Shown in pieces: positions 23,623 to 35,495 of a stretch of DNA of 64,000 nt (its first letter is position 1; each line of letters starts with the position of its first letter). Origin of the DNA: Dichomitus squalens LYAD-421 SS1 (lineage: Eukaryota > Basidiomycota > Agaricomycetes > Polyporales > Polyporaceae); NCBI RefSeq assembly GCF_000275845.1, contig NW_006766907.1, positions 366,333-430,332 of the forward strand, written 5' to 3'. The position numbers were made by a program, and so were the translations under genes. A model generated the notes under the pieces. The model was not told where the DNA came from. It saw only the letters and a program-made list of their open reading frames with translations, and made no database searches.

Positions 23623-23646
23623 AGGAAACAGGAAGGCCGGGGTCGG

Positions 23647-23654
23647 ACTTATAT
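23647..23654 (-). promoter_or_regulatory. TATA box of the U2 snRNA gene
   Basis: On the minus strand TATATAAG lies about 30 bases upstream of the inferred U2 5' end, the right spacing for a TATA element. No second proximal element could be identified. Confidence 0.6.
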
Positions 23655-24130
23655 ACTCAAAGCTGGTGGGCACGGACCAGGTGGAGGCGTGTGTTGTTCG
23701 CGCACTTACCCGCATTGGGCAGCAGCCGGGTCCCGGAGCTGACGGTCTGACACGGTCGGCTATCAAGCGCCCATCGGCGCAAACTGTCTCGAGCGTCTTC
23801 AATGTTCAGAACTTCATGCATCATTCTCTATCGTCGTGTACCGTGGCATACCTTTGATCTATCCCCTCCAAATATGACTTCAAGGCTATCGCACACTAGT
23901 CATCACCATATAGTCAAGTCATGCCTGCAGCCGTCTTTACCGTGCTACTCCGCATCAGTACGCTTGGAACGAACCAGACAGCAATCACGCATTTTTCTTG
24001 GGATCACCGTGGCCTAAAACGTCTACCACGCTCGCCGCGGATGGCACAGTGTCTACTCGGCTCAAAGTGTCATGTTTGCTTATCTGGGGCGTTTGCTTCC
24101 ATCGGGCGCCTTCAATTGTAGTACCAGGCT

Positions 24131-24293
24131 CAGGCCCCGTTCGGTACGTCGGATAGGATTAGAATAGGGTTGATTTACAAGCCAAAATCGCCGTAGCCGC
24201 TCAGTGATGGGCGTGGGGCTCCGAGCGGCTACGGCGATTTGGTAGGGAAAACTAAACATATCCTACTCTAACCTGACGCACCGAACGGAGCCT
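24131..24293. mobile_element. 163-bp foldback MITE with 6-bp flanking repeat
   Basis: The ends are imperfect inverted repeats of about 35-40 bp starting (C)AGGCCCCGTTCGGT. The direct repeat CAGGCT flanks the element (24125-24130 and 24294-24299). The centre is an 18-bp perfect inverted repeat (24185-24202 with 24223-24240) around a 20-base loop, so the whole element can fold back. It has no coding capacity. The CAGG start is reminiscent of hAT ends, but the flanking repeat is 6 rather than 8 bp, so the family is open. Confidence 0.8.
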
Positions 24294-25229
24294 CAGGCTA
24301 CACATTGCATGAGGAATGATCAGGCTGCATGACTAAGGTCAGCCATGTAGCGTTTCCTCATCCTCTACTGATTGACAGAAAGCGTTCCCCATCCCCATTC
24401 AGCCACCCGCTACCCGCCCGGGATGCCGTACTGCCCAAGTCTTGGTACCATTTGCCCTATCCCAGACGCCTTGCTTGTCGCTGTCAAGCTGCGCTGTCGT
24501 GTCTGGGCCTCATATTCCTTCGACTCGAAGGGTCATTACCTCGCCAGGATACGCTGATCATTGCCGAGGCTGAACGATATGCACGTGGCTCGGACTAGCA
24601 GCAATCCCTGGACCTCACGAGCGAACGTCGTCCCGCGTTAGGGAGAGCGCGTGCCGTTCTCGACAATTGCCCGACCGGCAATCCCGCTCTCGAAGTTCTC
24701 CACGAAATTGATACTCAGAAGACTTCCATTTGAGAAACCTTGCATCGCCTTCCTGGAGCTCTCCCCACGCCAAGTTACGCAGTGCGCTTGACTCATTCGC
24801 AGCTTCTGTTCCCCGATCCTCTGGACAGAACCGAAAGCGTCGGGTCTACGGTCATGGTGAGTGCCTAACCCCAATGACATGAACCGTAAGAGTCGCATGC
24901 TGACTCTCGTTCTACTACACTGACCGACGTACGTTTCCGAAAGCGCTCTCGTGGGTATCCCCCGCATCTGCCGAAGCAGTATACTGCAAAAGCTTGCGAA
25001 CTTCCCCAAGACGTAGCCTATGAGGTAACCGCCTGTTATCGCCTTCTCTGCAGCCGATCATGTGAGCCATACTGCAGGCCTAGAACTCACCCCGCTCCCA
25101 GCGATGAGAGCCTGATTGACTTCTGCGTTACAGGTCCGTCTGTGCCCTAAGCGCGAAGCCGACGCCGCACTCTCATGTACATCCGAAAGGGTGACGCTGC
25201 TACGTCCCCATGGGCGACGTGAATAGCCA

Positions 25230-25275
25230 CATGGCCCGGCCCCGACGGACATTTGTCGCAAGCCATTAGCTACGT
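25230..25275 (+). promoter_or_regulatory. Upstream block shared by the two P450 genes (copy 1)
   Basis: About 45 bp starting GGCCCGGCCCCGACGGAC and ending near GCCATTAG lies about 180 bp before the P450 start codon. It is nearly repeated at about 39311-39356, the same distance from the second P450. A TATATA element lies about 95-98 bp upstream of both start codons. The block may be a binding site or simply residual identity from gene duplication. Confidence 0.55.
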
Positions 25276-25410
25276 GGGGTTCTGCCGTCGGTGGCCTGAG
25301 AGGTACGTCCGTCGTATATAGGAGTGTGCGTCGTCGTGTCTGCTCCTCAGTCCTATCCCTCCCTCTTCCTCTCGACTGACTGATACAATCGCCAGTGCAA
25401 CTCGGTAGAA

Positions 25411-27808
25411 ATGCTCGCATCCTTGCTCCAAGGGATCGCCATTTGCTCGGCGACGTGGTTCCTGTGGAAGTACTTCCGGCAGGTCTTCGTCAAGTCGCCC
25501 CTTGACAACATCCCAGGTCCTGCTGCGGAGTCGTTCATCTACGGTGTGCAAGCAAATCTCGTGGACTCATGCTGTTGTCTGACATCCGTGCTCCAGGCAA
25601 TCTGCGCCAGCTGCTCGACAAGAATGGCTGGGGTTTCCTCAAGAGTCTAGAGTCGTATGACGGCGTTGTGAAGCTGCATGGCCCTCTCGGCGTACGTCCT
25701 CACCACTATGTCTCGAATACGTATTGAACTCCTCCTTCTCCTATAGCACCGGATGCTGTTTGTCTTCGACCCGACCGCGATGCACAATATCATAGTCAAG
25801 GATCAGTACATTTACGAGGAAGCTGCGTTCTTCATCAAGTACGTCGTTTCGGCATGGTGTCGCTCGTCGCCCAACTCACGTCGCTCAGGTCCAATCTCCT
25901 GAACTTCGGCCCCTCGCTGCTCGGCACGCTCGGTGAGTAGTCGCGCTTCGCCTCTCGTTGCGGCCGCCATTCATACCGATCTCTTACTTCTATAGGCGAG
26001 CACCATCGAAAGCAACGCAAGCTGCTCAACCCCGTCTTCTCCATCGCCCACATGCGTCGCATGATTCCCATCTTTAACGACGTCTGTCTGAAGGTGCGTC
26101 TGCTTCCTCATTCGCTGGCTCTCCCTAGGCACCGACGGGCCTGTCCCTATCACAGCTGCAGAAGGCTCTCGAGTCGCGCATCGACGGGAACGACATGGTC
26201 GAGATAGACATGTTGTCGTGGATGGGCCGCACCGCCCTCGAGTTGGTCGGCCAGGCGGGACTTGGCTATTCGTTCGACCCGCTCGTCACAGACAAACCTG
26301 ACGACTATGCGAGCGCCATCAAACTGTTCCAGTGAGCATTGCCAATTCTTGCTATGGTCTGCCACGCACTCATGTTGTAACTAGGCCTGTGCAGGCGGAA
26401 GTGAGCTTGCTACGCCGCCTCGTGCCGTACGTCAGCGATCTCGGCCCGCCTGCATTCCGCCGGTGGCTCCTGGACATGTTCCCCCACAAGGGCGTGCAGC
26501 AGCTCAAGTCGATTGTTGACGTGATGCACGAGCGTTCCCTCGAGATCTTCCAGCTGAAGAAGCAGGCTCTAGAACAGGGTGACGAAGCCGTCGCCCACCA
26601 GGTTGGCGAAGGCAAGGACATCATGAGTATTCTACGTAAGTCTTCTTAGATCACCATCGCCGCCAATCAAGGTTTGACATGCTGTACCCTTCAGTGAAGG
26701 CAAACGTCGAGGCATCGGATGAAGATAAGTTGCCGGAGGAGGAGATCCTTGCACAAATGTCGTGAGCGGCCAATGATTAGCTCGACACACCAAAACCGCG
26801 CTAACTACTTCTGGGTCAGCACATTCATCTTGGCTGGGATGGATACTACCTCCACTGCATTGTCCATCACGCTCACCATTCTGTCTCAACACCCGGAGGT
26901 GCAGGAAAAGCTCCGGAACGAGATCTTGGAGGCATCCAAAGGGGAGCCGCTTGAGTACGACGCCCTCGTCTCCCTTCCCTACCTGGACGCAGTCTGCCGG
27001 GAGACCTTGCGTCTGTGAGTGATCTTGTCCTGTACAATGAACGTGAACCGTACGATTGATGGCGATGACCAGCTACGCCCCCGTCGCTCAGGTGTTCCGC
27101 GAGTAAGGACCGCGTAGCGTGTTCTCGTTCAGTCGTAGATGCTGATTGTTCCCGTCCCGTATGAAGGACTCGAGAGGACGTGGTGATGCCTCTATCGCAC
27201 CCTATCCGAGGTGTGGACGGCAAGACGATACACGAGATCTTCGTCCCTAAGGATACCGTCGTCGCCGTCGGTCTCCTCGCGTCCAATCGCAACAAGGCCA
27301 TCTGGGGCGAGGATGCAGAAGAGTGGAAGCCCGAGCGTTGGCTGTCGCCCCTGCCCGGAAGCGTCACTGAATCCAAGATTCCGGGCATATATTCAAACCT
27401 GTACGTTTCCGAGTCGTCACTTCGGTTGCTGCCAGACGCGTCTCTGCGGAATTGCTCACCGCTCCGTCTGCAGTATGACTTTCCTGGGAGGCGGTCGCGC
27501 TTGCATGTAAGACACCACGTCCGATCGTGATTGGCATCGCTTACCGTCTCTCATACTTGCAGTGGATTCAAATTCTCGCAGCTCGAGATGAGTGAGCATT
27601 CGGTCCTACTAGTAAATCCTTGCAGTCGCTGACATATTGTTTCGCAGAGGTTGTACTGTGTCTCCTTCTGTCGAAGTTCACATTCGCACAGTCCGACAAG
27701 AAGGTGAATTGGGTCTTGTCTGGCGTCCGTTTCCCGACCGTAGGCAACAGCCCGAAGCCGTCAATGCCTCTGAAAGTAGGGCTGTACAAGGGGCCTGTTC
27801 CTGCATAA
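25411..27808 (+). CDS. Cytochrome P450 (copy 1 of tandem pair)
   Basis: This is a membrane-anchored microsomal P450 monooxygenase with 14 exons, all introns GT-AG and in phase. An N-terminal hydrophobic anchor (LLQGIAICSATWFLW) precedes the Pro-rich hinge NIPGPAA. The I-helix motif is FILAGMDTTSTAL, the K-helix ExxR is CRETLRL, and the PERW region is EEWKPERWLSPLP. The heme loop is MTFLGGGRACIGFKFSQLEM, with the cysteine ligand split from its neighbours by an intron. All key residues are intact, and the protein ends LYKGPVPA. The substrate cannot be inferred. It is paralogous to the gene at 39.5 kb and shares its promoter block, suggesting duplication. I do not assign a CYP family. Confidence 0.93.
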
Positions 27809-28104
27809 GTAATAATTCCTGTCACGTAACAATGTCGATAGCGATCGGCCTCTTGAGCTGCACCTTCCTGCTACCTCGAGCCAGTCAAGTTGCTTACCTC
27901 GCTTTCGAAACTTCGCCTCCAGCGGTGCTTCTGACGCCCCTGGTGATTTAGCAGTTGTCATGCAAGACGCTATTATGAAGGGGCTGATGCGATGATGGGG
28001 TCCACTGCGATTATTTCTCAGGGTTTCACAGCATGGGAGAAGTCCATCGAGTTCAGATATGAGCGCCTCCCAGGACACCACAGCTCTTCGGCTTCCTCTG
28101 CATA
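27809..28104. other. Intergenic region after P450 copy 1
   Basis: No gene is seen. The interval ends where a dispersed complex repeat begins. Confidence 0.45.
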
Positions 28105-28760
28105 CTTCGAGGGGTAGGCCTCCATGATTAAGGAGAGTAGTCGTCGTCGACTGACGGCTACCGTCCTCGATTAGCGATGGGGACCGAGCTGCCCCTCATC
28201 TGAACGGAGGCGGCAACGCAGACCCGAGGGTATAGAGATGCAAGTCCGGGTTGATGATGGGAATCCTGGGTACGAGGAAGTGTATCGGTGGGGCATATGG
28301 GAACGAGGCCGAAATTGCGAGCGAGTCCAAACGGAAATGGGGACGCAGATCCAAGGATATAGGGAATACGAGTCCGGAGTATAGGAGTTGAATCCTATGT
28401 GCAGGTGTTGACTCCTGGGAGGAAACGTATCTGTGGGGTATGTGGAAACGAGGCCGATAGAAGAGCGCAGACACTGAACCGTATGTGTGGCTTTGTTTGT
28501 TATAGATGGAAGGCGAGGGAAGCTGCTGGCAGACGCGAACCTGGAAACTGGGGGAGACGAGGGAGACGACGCAAGGAGAATCAGGGACTGAGACAGGGAA
28601 AGGTGAGACAGGGAAAGGCAAGACCAGGAAGTGATGTGCAGCCAGCAAAGCATCCAGACAGAGAGTAAGCGCGTCGATGAGGGGTGAGGCCTCGATGGCC
28701 GAGGAGAGTAGTCGGTGTTGACGGTCGACTACCATCCTCGGCTAGGGATGTTGACCGAGC
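28105..28760 (+). repeat. Complex dispersed repeat, copy A
   Basis: The segment is almost identical to 63480-64000, including GTAGGCCTCCATGAT near its start and the tract GGGAGGAAACGTATCTGTGG further in. Copy A has an extra segment of about 15-20 bp near 28190. From about 28640 it continues with a diverged start of a further unit (GTCGATGAGGGGTGAGGCC). It is also homologous, more distantly, to 62232-63475 and, inverted, to 30597-31998. Open frames inside it are repeats of low-complexity peptide and look non-coding. Confidence 0.88.
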
Positions 28761-28763
28761 ACC

Positions 28764-30187
28764 CTAGTAGGGGCCACCGACCGACACCAGCCGTCCCTGG
28801 CGCCGAGACTTGACTGGCGTAGGAGGCACCACCCGAGCCCGAGTGGGTCCGGCTCGGGTCCGAACGCGGACAGGCGTTGTCTGAGGGAGCCGGGACTGCT
28901 CCCGGGCGTTGGCTGCGCGGATGTTCCGGAGGGCGTAGGCCATCTCGTTCGATACATGCCCGAGGTTGCGGCAGTACGTCGACATCGTCGGCGGGCGTTG
29001 CGACTGGGGAAGCGCAGGGGTAGAATGGGAGGGAGGGGATGAGCACACTGTTGGTTCGGAGGACGTCTCCTCCATCTGCGATGACAACGTGATCAGCCAA
29101 CGCGCACGAGGACGAAGGATGATCCCACGAACCTCAACAGTCGGGTACTCAAGTGGGGCTGACCTGAGACCCTTCATCGGCGACCCCTACAGGGAACCTC
29201 GTGAGCACCCCCATACACCCATAGCACAGAAGACGACAAACCGGTGGGACAGCTGTCACATCCATCGGCACAGGCCCATACCCGTCCCTCCTCGGGAAGT
29301 CCACTATCGTCCCCACCCTCCCCTCATCAAAGTTCGCGAAGACGTCCTCCGGTACGACCGCCCCGCTCTGATTGAAGGGAGGATGGTACTTGTTCGCAGG
29401 CCTCCGATCGGTCCCGCAGAACGGCAACCCATGCGCCCTCGCCCGACGCACAAGCGGGGAACGGTGCGTCTCGCGGCCATGCCCCTCCACAGACTTGGTG
29501 AGCGAGGGATGCTGACCGTTGATGGCCTTCGTGGCGAGGTAGATGGTGCGGGGGACGCCCATGTGCTTCTCTGCGAACCGAGCCTCGCGCATCGCCTGGC
29601 GGGAGGTGGGCTGAGCTGGCGATGCGAGAGGCTGACAGGCGGCTGGCGGCTCGCATGGAGGCTGGGACCGTAGCAGAGCGAGTTCCTGGCGATGTCCGTG
29701 TGAAATTGCACTGACCCTGTCGCGCCGACGAGCGACCTTCTTGAGTGCCTTGCTGGTCTCCTTGATCTCCTGAGTGACTTGTGTGAGCCACGTCGCGGTC
29801 ATCAGTGCAGTGAGCGGTTTACGAACCTTGGCAATGCGAGCCTCTGCAGAGGACTTCCCCTTGGTACCGACACGAACCTCCTCTCGGATACGCAGATGGA
29901 GCTGTTGCACTGATGAGCTCGGTGCTTGGCCAGTAACAGGTCAGGAAGCTCACCTTCTTGGTCATCTCGTAGGTATGCCGGTCAATTGGAACTTCAACAC
30001 CGTCGCTGTCTTGATCGACTTGGAGGACGTCGGCCACGAAGTTCTTGACGTCGTCCTTGAGGAGCGGGGACACACGTCGAGGGTTGAAGGAGTACAAGGC
30101 GACGGGCACGGGACCCGGAAGGACCCAGAACTTGCGAGCGGACCTCTTCAATGACTCCCATGCGTTATATATGTTTGTTGTGTCCAT
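28764..30187 (-). CDS. Unknown protein encoded between inverted repeats
   Basis: Three minus-strand exons (30187-29954, 29901-29191, 29132-28764) join in phase to 437 residues. The protein starts MDTTNIYNAWESLKRSARKF. A charged helical region follows (REEVRVGTKGKSSAEARIAK, then TQVTQEIKETSKALKKVARR) that could be a coiled coil. A Pro-rich segment, a globular part with YHPPFNQSGAVVPEDVFANF, and a basic Arg/Pro/Ser tail complete it. I do not recognise the family and see no transposase, integrase, zinc-knuckle or protease motif. The gene lies between copy A (28105-28760) and the inverted copy C (30597-31998) of the same repeat. This raises the idea of a mobile unit, but it may be an ordinary gene in a repeat-rich interval. 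A TATA-like TTTATATG lies about 200 bp upstream of the ATG. Confidence 0.65.
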
Positions 30188-30596
30188 CTTGAAATTGTTT
30201 ATGTTGCGAAGCGAGGATACGGGCGGATGCAGAACGAGGTCACGGCGATGGAAAAGTAGACAAGAGTCGACGCAGAGAGATGAGAGCAGGTATAGAGCGA
30301 TGATAGCAGGTGTAGAGCGACGATAGCAGGTATGCAGCGATGGAAGCAGGTGGAAAGCGGTAAGGCCAAGCACTCGACCTCGAGCCGGTTTATATGCCGA
30401 CCGGGTCAGAGGCTGACATGGAAGGCGGAGGATCTGGGGAGCGACCACCATGTCAGCCTCTGCACTTGTCAATCGGAGAAGCAGCACTCGCAATGTCGAT
30501 CGTGCCAATAGCAAAGGCCTGGGTACGTCGTTGACTCTAATCTTCCAAACAGCGGTGCGTCATCGTCGGAGAAAATGTCAGCCCACGTCTGCCGAT

Positions 30597-31998
30597 CGCA
30601 TCGACGTGCTTACCCCGACACCTCCGCTTGTCTGTCTGGATGCATCGCTGGCCTCACATCACCTCTTGGTCCTGCCTTTTCCCTGTCTCCGTCCCTGAGT
30701 TTCTTTCCTGCGTCGTCTCCCCCAGTTCCCAGGTTCGCGTCCGTGACGGTCTGCCAATGACTTTCCTCGTCTTCTACCATAACAAACAAAGCCATACATC
30801 CGGTTCGGTGTCTACGTTCTTTGATCGGCCGCATTCCCACATACCCCACGGATACGTTTCCTCCCAGGATTCAAATCCTATACTCCGGACTCGTACATTA
30901 ATACCCCTGGATCATCTGCTTGGACTCGCTTGCCTATGCGTATTCGGCCGCGTTCCCCACATCCGCCATGGATACATCTCCTCATACCCAGGATTCGCTT
31001 CCTTTATCCAGGAATCACTTCCTTTACATAGGATTCATTTCCTTTACCCAGGATTCATATCCTTTAACCCAGGATTCACTTCCTCATACCCCGCACATGT
31101 GTCCCTATACCCTCGGATCTGCGCTGCCGCTTCCGTCTGGACTCCCTCAATACAGATATACCCCTTCTAGCCTAGATGCTGGCGAATAGGCATATACATA
31201 TACATATACATTTTGACCACATCTTGTCCGCTTCTTTTGATTCTCGTCTCTTGGCTTCAATCTCGTCTCTTAACTTCGGACAGATCCTACATATACACTG
31301 TACGAGTATAATCACCCGGCGACGTTCTACATATGCCTAGTTGTACTCCGGTGTGTCATGTTTCCAGTGTTTCCAGGCAGTGTACCCCCGCGAGACCTAC
31401 GTTCTCGTTTTATAGTATTTTATAGTAATAACAGTAATAAAACCCATGTGTTTGTTATACCCAAACACCCATGTGCCCCATGCACCATTGGCGCGCTTCT
31501 CTTCTGCCTACAGCTATCTTCATGACTGGGGCAACACGTTCGGTATAGCTTCGTAGCCGAGACGCGCCTCTCTCAAAGGACCGTTCGAAGACCCTTATAT
31601 CACGTCGGTATTGTCAGGCAGAAGCTCAAGCGGACGGTAACCATTGTCCCTCCGGAATTCATCGACTAGCTGACGCTTGCGAAACCTGCCTGCAATCCTG
31701 ACCACAGCGACGGTAAGTATCTCTTCCACGGATATCTCCGCAGTCAATTGATCTACTACAATAGCATGCAGAATGGACTGAACTCAATGTCCTGACTGCC
31801 ATGCAGCAAGCGGTCGCCCGTGTAGGCAGCCGCACTTTTGAGGGACTAGTACCGTCGCTCTGTACATTGCGTGTGCGAGCTCGAACCTTTTCACCACCTG
31901 ATGTACTGATATGCAGGTCGGAACACCGAGTATCTGGCGCGGTCTATCCGAGACGCACGCGACGTCGTGATGGACCGGTTCCCATACTTTATGAAGCA
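30597..31998 (-). repeat. Complex dispersed repeat, copy C (inverted)
   Basis: Read on the minus strand, this matches 62232-63475. It starts at GCTTCATAAAGTATGGGAA (ending at 31998), runs through the region around 31440-31660, then through about 20-bp subrepeats with core GGATTCACTTCCT (30980-31090). It ends at GGTAAGCACGTCGATG near 30597. Sequence on either side does not match the other copy, which sets the boundaries. There is also a short CATATA array at about 31191-31211. Confidence 0.85.
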
Positions 31999-32715
31999 GC
32001 AGTGATTTCCGTCACAGCCGAGTACATGAGGCGTGCTTTGTGCTATTTCCACAGACTTGTCAGCAAATGCGTGCCAGGAAAGATGAAGGGGGGTCGTAAG
32101 GGAAGCCAGCGCGGAGGGTGGCCCGGACATGTCCATGACGACCGGACACGTGGCAGCAAGCGCTTCAACGAAGGTTCGAACTTTGGACAGTGCGTGTCGA
32201 GTCGACGGCGTCGACTCCACGGCGTACTTATAAGTTATTGCCAATCCTTGACTCCTCGACCTCTTGGACCGCCACCTGTACCATCCCTGTGTATGTCCAT
32301 CTCAGCTTTTCCACGTATCCCCTCAGTCGCTCTGCAGCCTGCAAGATGCTCTCATCCACCTCAGCTTGCGCCGCTCTCTCGAACTTTCCTCTCCCTATGT
32401 TGTGTCGTATCCGATGAGGCAGTCCTCTCCTGCGTGATGCCCCAAAAGAACAACGAGGTCATGATAATAGCTGCAAAATTTGACAATGGAGTATCGAATC
32501 CGGCGTCCCTGCCAAATTCCAATGACACATGTAGTTAGCCGACACCCGCTGAAGTTGCCGGACATTGAAGTTGGCGAACTTGCTACTGGCACTCAAAGCA
32601 AACACGGGATCCATTTTCAGCTTTGCGCCAACAAACTGTAGTAGACCTTCTGGGAATAGAACCTGGAAGCAACCTCCAAACCTACTGACGCGAATGCGAC
32701 CGCGCTGATAGCTAC
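31999..32715. other. Intergenic region between repeat copy C and the F-box gene
   Basis: A plus-strand frame of 245 codons crosses 31801-32538, but half of it lies in repeat sequence and it shows no domain. I see no supported gene. Confidence 0.45.
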
Positions 32716-34857
32716 TTAGGACAAAAGTAGCCCGTGCTTTGAATCCCAGACTACTCGCAGAACCGTTGCAGCAATTGCGCCAAAACCTTCTCTCGAAGCT
32801 GTCGCTGCGTACCTTTCCGTTAGTGAGTCCTCTGACAGAGTAGACAGATTGCTCACCACGCCTTCTATCTCGGGCAGCTCAACCTCCAACGAGCCTCCTT
32901 CTGTGCCATCCGTAGCAGCCTGCTTCGGGTCCTCGTCCGCAGTGTTTTCCGCTTGCTGTCCAGTCGACACGTGGTATTGTGCAGTGGTCAAAAGCTCCGA
33001 TACCGGTTCCAACGCGTCGTAAAAGAAATCGTCATCAACAAAGGAGTCGCGAAGGGTGAAACGGTCGCACAGCGCGGCGATGCTCAAGAGTGCCCACCTA
33101 TGGGGCCCAAAGTGCCACCGCGTGATATGCATGCGCTGCAGAATGATGTCGTCGAGGCCAAGCCCCTGCTCGAGCCAAGTACGGGCAGCCTCTACCAGTG
33201 GCTGCAAGACTACGTGCCACCCCAAGGAGTTGTGTTCATATTCATAGCCAAAATCGACCTCCAGGCGCGAAAGCGATGGCCATCCGCCCTTTAGCGCCAC
33301 CTCTCGGAGGGCGAGGAAGAAGTGGCGGATAACCCCTAGATCCTCGCTTTGAACCCGGATGGTTTGCAAGTCGGGGAACGCCGCCTGGGGCAATCTCCAA
33401 GCGGCAACGGGGGCGGCATCGTAGAACTTGTTGAAAGATAGTGTCCGTAGCGGCGCGGTACAGAATCCGTCACACAGCACGCCTATGACCGTGCTGAGCT
33501 TGCTCTCTGCCGTGCTGGGTTGCGAGGAGAGCTTCTTCAAGTAGCTGGTGACACGGAAGTACAGAGGCACATGTATCGCGCTCGCTGCAGTCCGGATAGA
33601 GCCGCGGTTCCAGTTGGCATCCGAGCAAATCTGGAAGTCCCACGGGTCATTCCTGGAGACATACAGAGCGGTGCATTTCGCAAGGACATGACGGAGACGC
33701 AGCGGGAACAGCAGCTTGGTCGAGTCGGCGATGTCGGCATTCCTAGGTATAGAGGCGCTGATGTAGAGGACGCACAATGCGGGCGCGTCGATCCTCTGCA
33801 GGATCGGGGCGATGAAGGTGAGCATGCCATCGAGACGAATTGTCCTGAGTCTGGCTAGCCGATACAAAGAGGTAGGGACATCGTCGGCCAAGGCGGGAGT
33901 GGCCCAACTACTCAGCGGGAGTGATACCTGGGTGCCCAAGACTATCAAAGACTCTAGGTAAGGAGCGCCGGCCACAACTTGGAGGAAATCGTCCAAGCGC
34001 GTCCACCGGTTCGCAGACGGATCAAAGCGGATGTCGAGCTCGCGCAGTACACTCCAAAAACTCGGCGTAGAAGGTATCTTGATGTGGGAGGTGACAATGA
34101 ACCGACGGACGCTGGGATGCAGCTTCTCCGACAGTCCGAGGTCAAACGGTGCCTCGAGCTGACGATTTTGCAGCACGTCCAGCTTGCTAAGATCGATGTG
34201 CTCGAGTGCCGGGAGGGGGACCTCGAACAGCGGTCTGATGCAGGGAAGACCATCGAACGTGAAGAATTCTTCGAACCGTTCCAGTGGCGACCAAGGGAAC
34301 TCGGGTGCCTGGACGGAGCGGATGCTGCGCGCGAAGGGCAGCAGCAGAGGCATAGCCTTTTTGTTGTCTTCCCTCCAGCGTGACAGGAACAAGTCTATGG
34401 TGCTGTCCACTGCGCGCGAGAGACGGTACTGCAGAGCCTCCAAGTTACAGGTGATGCTGATCCTGCGCCATAACCACGGAGTCGCGATACCGACGTTGCG
34501 CCAGTGCCGACATACGAGCATGAGTGGCACCCACCCCATCCACGTCTTTGCATCCCAGACGTCTGAATCCGAAGTCTCAAAGGGAGCCACGAGAGAGAAA
34601 ATGGTGGTTAGGAGCTCGGTGGGTAGACGGGCGATCGGAGGCATCTGGATGGGCCCATCCAGAGGCGTTGGCGGGAACATCGGCAGCGTGTGGGAGTAAT
34701 GAGAGTGAACCAGATGCACGATCGGAGGCCGGTTATCTTTCCTGCCTCGACTGCATTGACTTTGAAGACTCACCGGAGAGGACTTGGTCTCGGCATCCGG
34801 TTTGGGACGGAGCCCGTCCGCTTTGTTTTTCTTCCGTGGTCGTAGGTTGTATGCCAT
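32716..34857 (-). CDS. F-box protein with leucine-rich C-terminal region
   Basis: A single uninterrupted frame gives about 713 residues from the ATG at 34857 (MAYNLRPRKKNKADG). The frame stays open upstream to 35070, but that extension looks like leader sequence. The F-box is at about residues 72-130: PPIARLPTELLTTIFSLVAP, then WVPLMLVCRHWRNVGIATP and LWRRI. This binds Skp1 in SCF ubiquitin ligases. The rest alternates leucine-rich strands and helices, such as LPALEHIDLSKLDVL, LRELDIRF, LESLIVLGTQ and LRTIRLDG, typical of the highly variable F-box/LRR proteins of Agaricomycetes. The target protein is unknown. The single long exon contrasts with the intron-rich neighbours. Confidence 0.88.
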   Translation of the reverse strand: MAYNLRPRKKNKADGLRPKPDAETKSSPVSLQSQCSRGRKDNRPPIVHLVHSHYSHTLPMFPPTPLDGPIQMPPIARLPTELLTTIFSLVAPFETSDSDVWDAKTWMGWVPLMLVCRHWRNVGIATPWLWRRISITCNLEALQYRLSRAVDSTIDLFLSRWREDNKKAMPLLLPFARSIRSVQAPEFPWSPLERFEEFFTFDGLPCIRPLFEVPLPALEHIDLSKLDVLQNRQLEAPFDLGLSEKLHPSVRRFIVTSHIKIPSTPSFWSVLRELDIRFDPSANRWTRLDDFLQVVAGAPYLESLIVLGTQVSLPLSSWATPALADDVPTSLYRLARLRTIRLDGMLTFIAPILQRIDAPALCVLYISASIPRNADIADSTKLLFPLRLRHVLAKCTALYVSRNDPWDFQICSDANWNRGSIRTAASAIHVPLYFRVTSYLKKLSSQPSTAESKLSTVIGVLCDGFCTAPLRTLSFNKFYDAAPVAAWRLPQAAFPDLQTIRVQSEDLGVIRHFFLALREVALKGGWPSLSRLEVDFGYEYEHNSLGWHVVLQPLVEAARTWLEQGLGLDDIILQRMHITRWHFGPHRWALLSIAALCDRFTLRDSFVDDDFFYDALEPVSELLTTAQYHVSTGQQAENTADEDPKQAATDGTEGGSLEVELPEIEGVVSNLSTLSEDSLTERYAATASREGFGAIAATVLRVVWDSKHGLLLS

Positions 34858-35495
34858 CTGGTTTTTGAGCGTAAAGAAGTGTGCGAGGACGGTGGTGGTT
34901 CGGACCCAACCTAGATGAGATAGATGAGGCCGGAGCCCACCGCTTATGTACAAGCGCCTGGAAGCGAACCTTTGTCCGATCGGCAGGCGCCCGCCTTGGT
35001 CACTACATGGGCGACTGCCGCATGTAGATAGTTTCTTGGAGATGTCAATGGAGATACGTGAAAATGACATCGACTGCTTGGATATCCATAGTGTCTAAGC
35101 AGCCAGCAGCGACCAGGTGGTGCCGCCCCACAGCGTAACGGACACTCATATGTGTGCTGAGGCGCGAAAGGCTCTACGAAGGAGGGCCGCCCTATGGACG
35201 TTCGCCGAGTACCGGTCTGGCAATCCTGTGAGCCTCTGCCTTGCTTGACATTGAGGATTTCCCCCGACTCACCTGAAGGCAACAGTCCCAGAACGACCTG
35301 CTCTAGATGAGGCCATGATGAGACGGGAGCCTAATATTAGCGTTATCCAGCAGCTATTCCTGGTCAAGTTCTCGGCTATACACACCTCTGTGGGTGCTCC
35401 TATCCTCATGTCGTCCCGCCGGCTGATGATAGGGTCCTTGAATTGCCTCTCTACAGAGTACCACCCATACGCGTTACGACCTCGCCGCTAGATCC
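34858..35495. other. Upstream region of F-box gene
   Basis: This holds the leader and promoter of the F-box gene. I see no other gene or clear motif. Confidence 0.4.

Noticed and set aside
28171..28735. Overlapping minus-strand frames rich in Pro, Ser and His in the dispersed repeat
   Set aside because: They recur in every repeat copy with frame-changing differences, so they are by-products of the repeat units and not a conserved protein.
31801..32538. 245-codon plus-strand open frame
   Set aside because: Its first part lies in repeat copy C and the remainder has no domain or homologous feel.
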